Assembly (NCBI RefSeq): GCF_004331265.1 | Contig: NZ_SJOO01000015.1 | Span: 1 to 64,000 of the forward strand | Length of the DNA: 64,000 nt | Direction: 5' to 3' | Source of the DNA: Enterobacter wuhouensis | GTDB lineage: Bacteria > Pseudomonadota > Gammaproteobacteria > Enterobacterales > Enterobacteriaceae | Shown here: positions 26,827-34,600 of the stretch, piece after piece | Layout of the letters: each line of letters opens with the position of its first letter | How positions within the stretch are numbered: position 1 is the stretch's first letter | The notes under the pieces: model-generated | Databases searched by the model: none | What the model was told of the DNA's origin: nothing | The model's input: only the letters and a program-made list of their open reading frames with translations | Program-made: the position numbers and the translations under genes

Positions 26827-27189
26827 GGGGCTGATTCTGGATTCGACGGGATTTGCGAAACCCAAGGTGCATGCCGAGGGGCGGTTTGCCTCGTAAAAAG
26901 CCGCAAAAAAATAGTCGCAAACGACGAAAACTACGCTTTAGCAGCTTAATAACCTGCTAAGAGCCCTCTCTCCCTAGCTTCCGCTCTTAAGACGGGGATC
27001 AAGAGAGGTCAAACCCAAAAGAGATCGCGCGGATGCCCTGCCTGGGGTTGAAGTGCTAAAACTAATCAGGCTAGTTCGTTAGTGGCGTGTCTGTCCGCAG
27101 CTGGCGTGCGAATGTAAAGACAAACTAAGCATGTAGTACCGAGGATGTAGAAATTTCGGACGCGGGTTCAACTCCCGCCAGCTCCACCA
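26827..27189 (+). ncRNA. ssrA: Transfer-messenger RNA (tmRNA)
   Basis: 363 nt, as in E. coli. The 5' end GGGGCTGATTCTGGATTCGA pairs with the 3' end, which carries a T-arm (GGGTTCAACTCCCGCC) and terminal CCA. The tag frame starts with GCA at 26917 and reads ANDENYALAA followed by TAA TAA. The 3' end is the integration site of the island. Confidence 0.98.
27160..27189 (+). other. Left attachment site (attL) in the ssrA 3' end
   Basis: CP4-57 integrases use the 3' end of ssrA. The T-arm to CCA segment here restores a full tmRNA and lies 205 bp before an IntA-type gene. I saw no second copy inside the window, so the core limits are inferred. Confidence 0.6.
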
Positions 27190-27235
27190 AAATTCTCCAT
27201 CGGTGATTACCAGAGTCATCCGATGAAGTCCTAAG

Positions 27236-27268
27236 AGCCCGCACGGCGCAAGCCCTGCGGGCTTTTTT
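27236..27268 (+). terminator. ssrA terminator
   Basis: AGCCCGCA / TGCGGGCT arms followed by TTTTTT, 46 bp after the tmRNA CCA. Confidence 0.85.
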
Positions 27269-27322
27269 GTGCCTTGAATTTGTCCCGCGAAGTCTGATGC
27301 CAACTAATTAAATCCGAACCTT

Positions 27323-27375
27323 TTAGGCACCTTGTTAGGCACCTCATAAAGCTATATTGTTTTTGAGGTGCCTAA
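27323..27375. repeat. Three copies of TTAGGCACCT before intA
   Basis: TTAGGCACCT at 27323-27332 and 27335-27344 as a direct pair and once inverted at 27366-27375. The second and third copies make an inverted repeat around 21 bp. The placement between the attachment site and intA suits integrase or excisionase arm sites, or an operator for intA. Which of these applies cannot be told from sequence alone. Confidence 0.6.
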
Positions 27376-27393
27376 AACTATGGAAACCCGGCA

Positions 27394-28635
27394 ATGGCAA
27401 GACAAACCAAACCTCTATCCGTTAAGGAAATCGAATCTGCTAAACCCAAAAAAGCGGACTACGTTCTCTATGATGGCGATGGCCTTGAGCTACTCATCAA
27501 AACCAGCGGAAGTAAAATCTGGCAGTTTCGCTACATTCGCCCTGTCACTAAGAAACGAGCGAAGAAGAGTATTGGTCCCTACCCGTCAGTTACCCTTGCC
27601 GATGCCAGAAACTACAGAGCAGAGTCTCGCTCTCTCCTGGCGAAACAAATCGATCCACAGGAACATCAGCAAGAACAACTTCGCAGTTCGCTGGAAGCCA
27701 AAACCAATACTTTCCAGCTCGTAGCTGAACGTTGGTGGAATGTGAAGAAAGCTAGTGTGACAGAGGACTATGCGGAAGATATCTGGCGCTCTCTTGAAAG
27801 AGATGTCTTTCCTGCGATTGGCGACGTTAGCGTTACAGATATTAAAGCTCACACACTGGTTCAGGCCGTCCAACCGGTTCAGGCCAGAGGAGCACTGGAA
27901 ACCGTTCGTCGCCTGTGCCAGCGCATTAATGAGGTCATGATCTATGCCCAAAACACAGGGCTGATTGATGCTGTTCCCAGCGTTAATATAGGTAAAGCCT
28001 TCGAGAAGCCTCAGAAAAAGAACATGCCCAGCATTCGACCGGATCAGCTACCTCAATTGATGCAGACAATGCGAACAGCCAGCATTAGCCTTTCCACACG
28101 CTGCCTGTTCATGTGGCAACTTCTTACTATTTCCCGCCCTGCCGAAGCGGCTGAAGCCCGTTGGGAAGAAGTAGACATGGAAGCGCGAGAATGGAAAATC
28201 CCTGCGTCACGGATGAAAATGAACCGTGACCATACTGTTCCTTTATCAGATGAAGCCATGGCTGTTCTGGAAATGATGAAACCAGTAAGCGGCAACCGAG
28301 AATTTATCTTTCCCAGCCGTATCAAGCCCAACCAGCCAATGAACAGTCAGACTGTAAACGCCTCACTAAAACGTGCAGGTTTTGGCGGAGTGCTCGTCTC
28401 ACACGGTCTGCGATCTATTGCCAGTACGGCCCTTAATGAACAAAACTTTCCACCTGATGTTATTGAGGCTGCATTGGCCCATGTAGATAAGAATGAAGTA
28501 CGTCGAGCATACAACCGCACTGATTATCTGGAGCAACGTCGTCCAATGATGCAGTGGTGGGCTGATTTTGTTATGGCTGCTGATCGCGGAAGTATGATTG
28601 AGGGAGGTATGAAAGGAGTGCGTTTAGCAGGGTGA
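27394..28635 (+). CDS. intA: CP4-57-type tyrosine integrase IntA
   Basis: Tyrosine recombinase that integrates and excises the island at ssrA. 413 residues, the same as E. coli CP4-57 IntA, and highly similar over long stretches (for example the NEVMIYAQNTGLIDAVPSVN region). N-terminal DUF4102 arm-binding domain (about 1-95), core-binding domain (about 105-195), and catalytic domain with Arg in TISRPAEAAE (about 248), HGLRS (about 337-341), and the final His and Tyr in HVDKNEVRRAYN. All catalytic residues are present, so it looks active. Confidence 0.95.
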   Translation: MARQTKPLSVKEIESAKPKKADYVLYDGDGLELLIKTSGSKIWQFRYIRPVTKKRAKKSIGPYPSVTLADARNYRAESRSLLAKQIDPQEHQQEQLRSSLEAKTNTFQLVAERWWNVKKASVTEDYAEDIWRSLERDVFPAIGDVSVTDIKAHTLVQAVQPVQARGALETVRRLCQRINEVMIYAQNTGLIDAVPSVNIGKAFEKPQKKNMPSIRPDQLPQLMQTMRTASISLSTRCLFMWQLLTISRPAEAAEARWEEVDMEAREWKIPASRMKMNRDHTVPLSDEAMAVLEMMKPVSGNREFIFPSRIKPNQPMNSQTVNASLKRAGFGGVLVSHGLRSIASTALNEQNFPPDVIEAALAHVDKNEVRRAYNRTDYLEQRRPMMQWWADFVMAADRGSMIEGGMKGVRLAG

Positions 28636-28774
28636 CGGATAATTAATGACGGTTCCCACTTTAATAGTGGGCCGAATGAGACTTTATATTTCAAGCCGAA
28701 GTTAATAGTTTTAGAAATCAAGCTAATTAGCATAATATGCTCGTAACTGAAGGGATATGGAGCCGCAGAAATAA

Positions 28775-29119
28775 ATGAAGACACGGCAGCATGCGCAAAA
28801 ATCAATCTTCAGTCTGGAAGCAATCTTCGAACAGTCCCGCAACAATGTTAGTGAACTTGAACAGCTGTTGAGCGAGCTGACCTTTCGCAACACTGCCAGG
28901 GCGCGGACGCTAACGTATAAAATCGAGCAATCTCTAACTATACTTAGCGACCGCAACGTGGTCGCCATGTCGGCTTCCAGCCCATCAAAACGTCATCCTT
29001 ATTCGGCGTCCATACAATCTTCTCAAGTTGTGCCCCACAATGCGCCTGCAGATGTAGAGCAGCTGCAACCGAAGGTTTTACCAGTGAAGTGGATATTTTT
29101 AAACTGGGTATGTCTGTAA
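28775..29119 (+). CDS. Hypothetical protein
   Basis: 114 residues, not recognised. The first 60 look protein-like: a long amphipathic helix region with QSRNNVSELEQLLSEL, which may be coiled coil. The last 50 residues are low in structure and may be out of frame. GGAGCCGCAG lies upstream of the ATG but is not a good ribosome site. No promoter or partner is obvious. The stretch 28636-28774 before it holds no gene I can see. Confidence 0.3.
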   Translation: MKTRQHAQKSIFSLEAIFEQSRNNVSELEQLLSELTFRNTARARTLTYKIEQSLTILSDRNVVAMSASSPSKRHPYSASIQSSQVVPHNAPADVEQLQPKVLPVKWIFLNWVCL

Positions 29120-29253
29120 AGGAGAACAAGTCACTGGCAGTGGCAGTGGCAGTGGCAGTGGCAGTGGCAGTGGCAGTGGCAGTGGCAGTGGCAAATTATC
29201 TGGATATAATAAGTTTACGTTTATCTTACAGCTTGAATGGCAAGACAATATGA
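29110..29253 (+). CDS. Possible 47-residue upstream frame encoding an Ala-Val repeat
   Basis: ATG at 29110 opens a frame that crosses the hexanucleotide repeat, reading it as about ten Ala-Val pairs. It ends at TGA 29251-29253, which overlaps the ATG (29250) of the giant ATPase gene as ATGA. If translated, it would couple translation to the large gene, which has no clear ribosome site of its own. It could instead be chance. An Ala-Val run would be a hydrophobic, membrane-like segment. Confidence 0.3.
   Translation: MSVKENKSLAVAVAVAVAVAVAVAVAVANYLDIISLRLSYSLNGKTI
29135..29193 (+). repeat. Hexanucleotide tandem repeat (TGGCAG)9
   Basis: Nine perfect TGGCAG units (29135-29188) and a partial TGGCA, ending 56 bp before the start of the 1702-residue ATPase gene. 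The run is perfect, so it is young or under slippage. Copy-number changes would alter spacing in steps of six bases without changing any reading frame. Confidence 0.95.
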
Positions 29254-32200
29254 GTTTATCTACTTTTTTATTAAAATGCCTAGGTCCTATTGGGCGTATC
29301 GTTATGCCTAAAGCAAAGCAAATTTACGCTGAGCATACGGCGGGAAATAAGCCGGATGAAGCCATCGAACTTCAATTGGATAAATTTCTAAATGAAGCCT
29401 TGGGACGGCTGGGGGTTGTGGATGACTCGAAACCTTGGTGGTCAACTGCTATGAATGCCCTAGGTAAAGCGGCTGTTCAGCCAGAATCATTTAAACGTCC
29501 TCATATACAAAAGTGGTTAACTCAGCAAGAGACGCAATACCTTCTTAAACAACTTATCAGGGATAAGCTTACTGGTAATGAATACTCACAAGAAAGCCTT
29601 AATATACTCGTTTCAAGCTACATTGAAGAATCTTTTGAGAGTAAGCAGTACGCTATTTCGATAATCACTACAGCACTTGCCGTACTCGAAGCCAGTGTAT
29701 TGGGTTCCATTAAAGATAAAGGTACTGCTGCTATTGTTCAGGCTTATGGGGACAAGCAGTTGGAGTTTCTGAGCAGTCTGCGCGAAAATCTTAATCACCT
29801 GATACCTGACGACATACGGCAGATTGTCAGAATTGCACAAAATAACGCAGAAAGCATTCAGTGCGATATAGGTGGTATACAAATAGAACGTACGGCATTT
29901 CTGCAGGATATAAATAACCTCATCAAATCAGTCCAATTCATTCAAGTCCGCGGTTTACCTGGCAGTGGGAAGTCTGTACTACTAAAACAACTGGCTCAGC
30001 AGGCTCTTGATAAAGGTCCCGTACTTTTTCTCAGGGCTGAGCAGCTTGAAGGAAAAAGCTGGTTCAGTTATGCCAGTACGCAGGGGTTGTCAGCACAGCC
30101 GCTATTCCAGTTGCTCTCCCAAATAGAGAAAGTTGGTACTCCCGTTATATTCATTGATGCCATTGATAGAACGGAAAAAGAGCAACAGCCTATTATTCTA
30201 GATATCATTCGTACTATCATACAGTCACCAGAGCTTGCAAATTGGCGTATTGTAGCATCTCTACGTGATACGAGCGTTGATGCACTCCAGCACTGGCTTG
30301 GGGATACAGTTAATGGAATGACATTAGGAACCGTATCCCTCAACAATCTAAGTAACGAGGAAGCTGAAACACTTGCAGCTGCTAATCCTCTGCTTAGATC
30401 ATTGCTTTTTAGTTCAACACAGCTTGAAGATATTGTTAGGCGTCCCTTCTTTGCGAAAGTACTCCATCAGAATTACACCATTGATCCCCAGTCAACTTTT
30501 CAGCCTCGTTCAGAAGTCGACTTGATTGCCCAATGGTGGCAACGAGGTGGATACAATGAGACAGGTCAGTTTGCTGTAGAGCGTCAGCGCCAACTCATTG
30601 AGTTGGCAAAGCTCCAAGCTCATGCCTTAAACAAACCGATCAAAATGAATCAGCTTTCTACAATGATGCATATTGACGCAATGAAGTCTGATGGCCTTCT
30701 TGACTCTGTGCGTGACGGTATCTCTGTACGTTTTACGCATGATATCTTCTTCGAATGGGCTTTTCTCCATGTCATTGCTGAGTGTGAGGAGCGATGGGTT
30801 GATGAGATTCGGTCCTGTGGTGAGCCTCCTGCTTTAGCTCGCACGATAGAGTTGGCCGCTCAATGGGAGTACAACTATGGGGAAAACTGGGCTGCCTGGT
30901 TAGCCCTAACTCAGTCTTCCGGGTTGAGAACACAATGGTTACGAGCATGGCTGTTAGGACCTTTAGGTTTGCCTGACTTTGCCAAGCAGCAAGATCCATA
31001 CACTCGAGCCATTTTTGCTGATGGTTGTCAGCTTTTCAAAAAAGCTTTAGTTTGGTTCCAGGCGACTAAAATTACGCCGAACGAGTCCATCAATACTTTC
31101 GCCTTTCCCTCTGAAACTCAACAGCAATATGCCTACCTAGTAAGCTGGCCCTCCGATTATCTTTTATGGCGGCGTTTTATTGAATTCATTCTTGCTCACA
31201 TATCTATTGTCCCAAAGAGACTCTATCCAGATATTCTCGCTGTATTTGAGGTTTGGCAGAACGTGTTCTTTTGTACCGCTAATCCCATCACCCATAAACT
31301 CTTACTTCAATGTAATATATGGTTAAATGATATTGATAATATTAATTACCGTGATAATTGGAATGCAAATTCCTTTGATTGGCATGAAATACCTGAACTT
31401 GAAAAATTCAGGAAATCTTTGAGACGACTAATTTTTCTCTCGTCAAAGGCTGAACCGGAGATAGTCTCAACCTATCTACTCAACTCAGGTCGGTCGAATA
31501 CGCTACGCCGAGATGTTTTTGACGACGTATTAACTCTTTGCCCGATATTGGCACAATCGCACCCTAGCGAAATTGTTAATATTACATTGGCCTGTTTAAA
31601 AGAAGAATTACCCGAAGAACAACTTGCACGAGAAGCAGCAGACAACAAGCGGGACAGGGAGAGGCGGATTACCATTCAGGCCAAGCCAGAGTCCGAAAGG
31701 ACCTCACAAGAACAGGCATATCTCAATAATTTCAGCTTATTCACAACTGTCGGTGTTTCCCATTATGATTGGGATAGATTGTGTTTGGATGATGGTTTTC
31801 GTAATTTCTATCCACCTACACCGCGAAGGGAGCCTTTCCAGTCATTGTTCCAGCACTCACCTAATGAGGCGTTAGCTCTAGTCAGAGAGCTTTGCAATCA
31901 TGCGACAATGGCATGGAGACAAATGCATACATGCTCCCGAGATACACAAGGTACGCCTATCCCGCTTGAGCTTACATTTTGTTGGGGTCATCAGAAATTC
32001 TGGGGAAACGCTCGTGAGTTCCAGTGGTTCAGAGCAGCCCGAGCTTCTCATGTAATTGGCTGTGCTTTAATGGCACTCGAACAGTGGTGTTATGAAGAAC
32101 TAATGCGTGCTCGCCCACTCGATGACCTGCTTGAACAAGTTGTTATCGGCCATGATAACATTGCTATCCTGGGCGTCGCCGCAATGCTAACACTACATAC

Positions 32201-34358
32201 TAAGACAGTTTCCCCTGCTACATTGCCGCTGCTAACATCACAACGAGTGCTAAGTGCTGATCAGCAGCGAATGCACCAAGACTTAATTTCTTGTTCGGGC
32301 ATGTTTTCTTCCGACGGTCAGACCGATCCCTCACTTATTGGGACTACATCTACCGCATCTATACAACCAGAACGGCAACAAACTTTGACAAGCCTTATTT
32401 CATCACATTTCATTAAGGGTGATGAATATAGCGATATTCTTAAAAAGAACATTCTCAGTTTTACTGATAATCTACCTTTTGAGTACGAAGAGTTGCGTGA
32501 TCGGCCTGAGTGTATTTCTAGATTGAGGACTGAAGCCTTAAAGTATGCTGAATTGGTAGACTGGAATAACTACAATTTTCATGAAGTTGAGAATAGGCCA
32601 GACCTGATAGCGGTTTCTCATACCAGTTCTTTTTCATCCACCCCGGAAAGTCTTGCCAAAAGAGAAACTGCTTCGAAGTTTATTAACGCAACTCGACTTT
32701 TATCATGGTGTTTGAAATGCCTTGAAAAAAAAGCATTGCTAGACACATTCTCAATACCAGAGGCTATTGCTGTTGGAAGACAAATCGACACCTCTGATGT
32801 TATGATCTATTCTGCAGATGAATCAGAAGAAACTCACTTAGCTATTTATCGAGGTGCACTTTCAGCAATTGCGGCCGTTATATTAACTTTTCGTCAAGAA
32901 ACTACACCTTCGAATATTCATTGGGCGCGAGATATTTTAATGCGCGTGCTAAAACGAAAAGAAATAAAAGATACGTTCTGGACCCCCGACGCCATTACCA
33001 TAGACCACCCAGCGATATTTGCTGCGCAAGGACTTGCAGCCGAACTCCGTGAAAATGCTCATCAATATGAAATCGCTCGCAGCTTATTAATTCTGATAAC
33101 TCATCCACTTAAAGCCGTTACATTAGCAGCACTCAAAGAAGCCTGCGATTTATGGAGCACAGCACCAAAACTCACATGGGTGGCACTGGTTTTGGCATTT
33201 TCTCGCAATTGCGCATCTATTCATTCATTACAAGACACCCGTAAGAAAGGAGATATAAACTTGCCGTCGCCTGAGGCTGAGATTGAAATAAATGCACTCC
33301 TTGAATTCTATGAAGGGGGTAGCGAGTGGCCGAAACTCCCACTAATTCCAGCGCCTTGGGTAAAACGTAATAATTTAAACATTCAGAATCATAACAAAGA
33401 TAATCCAACCGAGAGTGACGAAGAAAAGAATGCCTCTGACATTATCTGGCTTGCTGCAGATGCTGCAAAAGCATTAAGTCTTGTTCCTGTTGAAAGCATT
33501 ATGGCAAGTGATAGAAAAGAAGATTTTTTAATTTTTCTTCAAAGTGCATTAAACTGGACCGTTCAAGAGTATGAGGTTAACGGTGAACAATCCAAAGGTG
33601 GGAATTATTCGCGACATGACACCTTTGAATGGTCACAATCGCTAGGTACAACACTTAGCTTGGTTGCTGGCTTAATTCCATTTAGCTCTTTTAATACACG
33701 TTTTCTCATACCTATTTTAGAAATTGAAGATAGTCATTGTCTGGAACTTTTGTATCCGTTAGTAAATGGTTATGTCTGTCACTATGTATACGACGCACTA
33801 ACAATACCATCTGACACAGTTATCATACTTAATATCTGTTTAGACCGATTCCTTAAGCTTCCGGAGTTTGACTCAAATTCTTTCCTCAAAGGTAAGCTGA
33901 ATAATTTTCAGTATCAGGGGCTAATTGACGCCTTGATGTTTGTTTCTGTTGAGAAGGCAGAGAAATCAGCTCGTTATGCGAATGGTGATTGGTCCGAACT
34001 TCCACTAATCTTACCAGTTATTGATCACTTTATTAGGGCAGTTGGTGGGTTGATTCCAATCATGGAAAGATTTTTAACACTTTGTGAACGTGCAAAAGTA
34101 ACTTATCCCGCGGATATGTTTGCCGATCAAATCATATCGGTTTTAAATCAGGGCCCAGATTCCCTCCAAGGATGGCACAGCACTCTACTTCTAGAACGTA
34201 TTGCTGCGTTAGTTGAGTATTTTGCGCATCGAAATACGCCAATGTCAGTCGATTTGTCACAGAAACTCTTGAGGATTCTTGATGTCCTTGTAGATATGGG
34301 GGATAGACGGAGCTCTTTGTTACAATTAAATGAGTCGTTTCGAGATATCCGTTTATAG
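29250..34358 (+). CDS. Giant STAND-like P-loop ATPase, candidate anti-phage protein
   Basis: 1702 residues, no family I can name. Residues 1-210: helical, no recognised nuclease or protease motif. Residues about 215-530: NTPase with Walker A GLPGSGKS (235-242), Walker B-like VIFIDAID (299-306, Asp303), and an RFTHDIFFEWAF segment (494 on) like the winged-helix end of NACHT/STAND modules. The remaining 1150 residues are mostly helical, as expected for a repeat-based sensor. This sensor-NTPase layout resembles Avs (AVAST) and other STAND defence proteins but without their usual N-terminal effectors. AT-rich, unlike the core genes, and convergent with the Shango operon. Start: only ATG 29250 is possible; upstream to the TAA at 29100 there is no start codon in frame. 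Confidence 0.75.
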   Translation: MSLSTFLLKCLGPIGRIVMPKAKQIYAEHTAGNKPDEAIELQLDKFLNEALGRLGVVDDSKPWWSTAMNALGKAAVQPESFKRPHIQKWLTQQETQYLLKQLIRDKLTGNEYSQESLNILVSSYIEESFESKQYAISIITTALAVLEASVLGSIKDKGTAAIVQAYGDKQLEFLSSLRENLNHLIPDDIRQIVRIAQNNAESIQCDIGGIQIERTAFLQDINNLIKSVQFIQVRGLPGSGKSVLLKQLAQQALDKGPVLFLRAEQLEGKSWFSYASTQGLSAQPLFQLLSQIEKVGTPVIFIDAIDRTEKEQQPIILDIIRTIIQSPELANWRIVASLRDTSVDALQHWLGDTVNGMTLGTVSLNNLSNEEAETLAAANPLLRSLLFSSTQLEDIVRRPFFAKVLHQNYTIDPQSTFQPRSEVDLIAQWWQRGGYNETGQFAVERQRQLIELAKLQAHALNKPIKMNQLSTMMHIDAMKSDGLLDSVRDGISVRFTHDIFFEWAFLHVIAECEERWVDEIRSCGEPPALARTIELAAQWEYNYGENWAAWLALTQSSGLRTQWLRAWLLGPLGLPDFAKQQDPYTRAIFADGCQLFKKALVWFQATKITPNESINTFAFPSETQQQYAYLVSWPSDYLLWRRFIEFILAHISIVPKRLYPDILAVFEVWQNVFFCTANPITHKLLLQCNIWLNDIDNINYRDNWNANSFDWHEIPELEKFRKSLRRLIFLSSKAEPEIVSTYLLNSGRSNTLRRDVFDDVLTLCPILAQSHPSEIVNITLACLKEELPEEQLAREAADNKRDRERRITIQAKPESERTSQEQAYLNNFSLFTTVGVSHYDWDRLCLDDGFRNFYPPTPRREPFQSLFQHSPNEALALVRELCNHATMAWRQMHTCSRDTQGTPIPLELTFCWGHQKFWGNAREFQWFRAARASHVIGCALMALEQWCYEELMRARPLDDLLEQVVIGHDNIAILGVAAMLTLHTKTVSPATLPLLTSQRVLSADQQRMHQDLISCSGMFSSDGQTDPSLIGTTSTASIQPERQQTLTSLISSHFIKGDEYSDILKKNILSFTDNLPFEYEELRDRPECISRLRTEALKYAELVDWNNYNFHEVENRPDLIAVSHTSSFSSTPESLAKRETASKFINATRLLSWCLKCLEKKALLDTFSIPEAIAVGRQIDTSDVMIYSADESEETHLAIYRGALSAIAAVILTFRQETTPSNIHWARDILMRVLKRKEIKDTFWTPDAITIDHPAIFAAQGLAAELRENAHQYEIARSLLILITHPLKAVTLAALKEACDLWSTAPKLTWVALVLAFSRNCASIHSLQDTRKKGDINLPSPEAEIEINALLEFYEGGSEWPKLPLIPAPWVKRNNLNIQNHNKDNPTESDEEKNASDIIWLAADAAKALSLVPVESIMASDRKEDFLIFLQSALNWTVQEYEVNGEQSKGGNYSRHDTFEWSQSLGTTLSLVAGLIPFSSFNTRFLIPILEIEDSHCLELLYPLVNGYVCHYVYDALTIPSDTVIILNICLDRFLKLPEFDSNSFLKGKLNNFQYQGLIDALMFVSVEKAEKSARYANGDWSELPLILPVIDHFIRAVGGLIPIMERFLTLCERAKVTYPADMFADQIISVLNQGPDSLQGWHSTLLLERIAALVEYFAHRNTPMSVDLSQKLLRILDVLVDMGDRRSSLLQLNESFRDIRL

Positions 34359-34389
34359 GGCACTTCCACGGATTTAACAAATACCTCAG

Positions 34390-34407
34390 AGCCCCCAAAA
34401 GGGGGCT
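34390..34407. terminator. Hairpin between convergent defence genes
   Basis: AGCCCCC-AAAA-GGGGGCT, perfect seven-base arms, 31 bp after the ATPase stop. No T run follows, so termination is likely but not certain. The rest of 34408-34600 holds nothing I recognise. Confidence 0.5.
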
Positions 34408-34600
34408 ATCTAGTTGTAATTATCCCTTATAAACGTGCCATCCACAGTTAGAGCCCCTCTTGCATCCCTCAGTTGAACTCACAGCTCAAAGCGGAACTTA
34501 AAACCTGTCTTTCTTTCCGATCCTTACCAAGAGCAGACGTTGCTAACATCAACCGGCCTCTATCTATTGGGAGCAAGACCCCCTTTATTGCGTAGCCAGT

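Noticed and set aside
27109..27189. Separate tRNA gene at the island edge
   Set aside because: The T-arm and CCA belong to the tmRNA; there is no anticodon arm.
29103..29249. N-terminal extension of the giant ATPase with a Gly-Ser linker read from the hexamer repeat
   Set aside because: The frame is open back to the TAA at 29100-29102, but no ATG, GTG or TTG occurs before 29250, so the linker cannot be translated as part of it.
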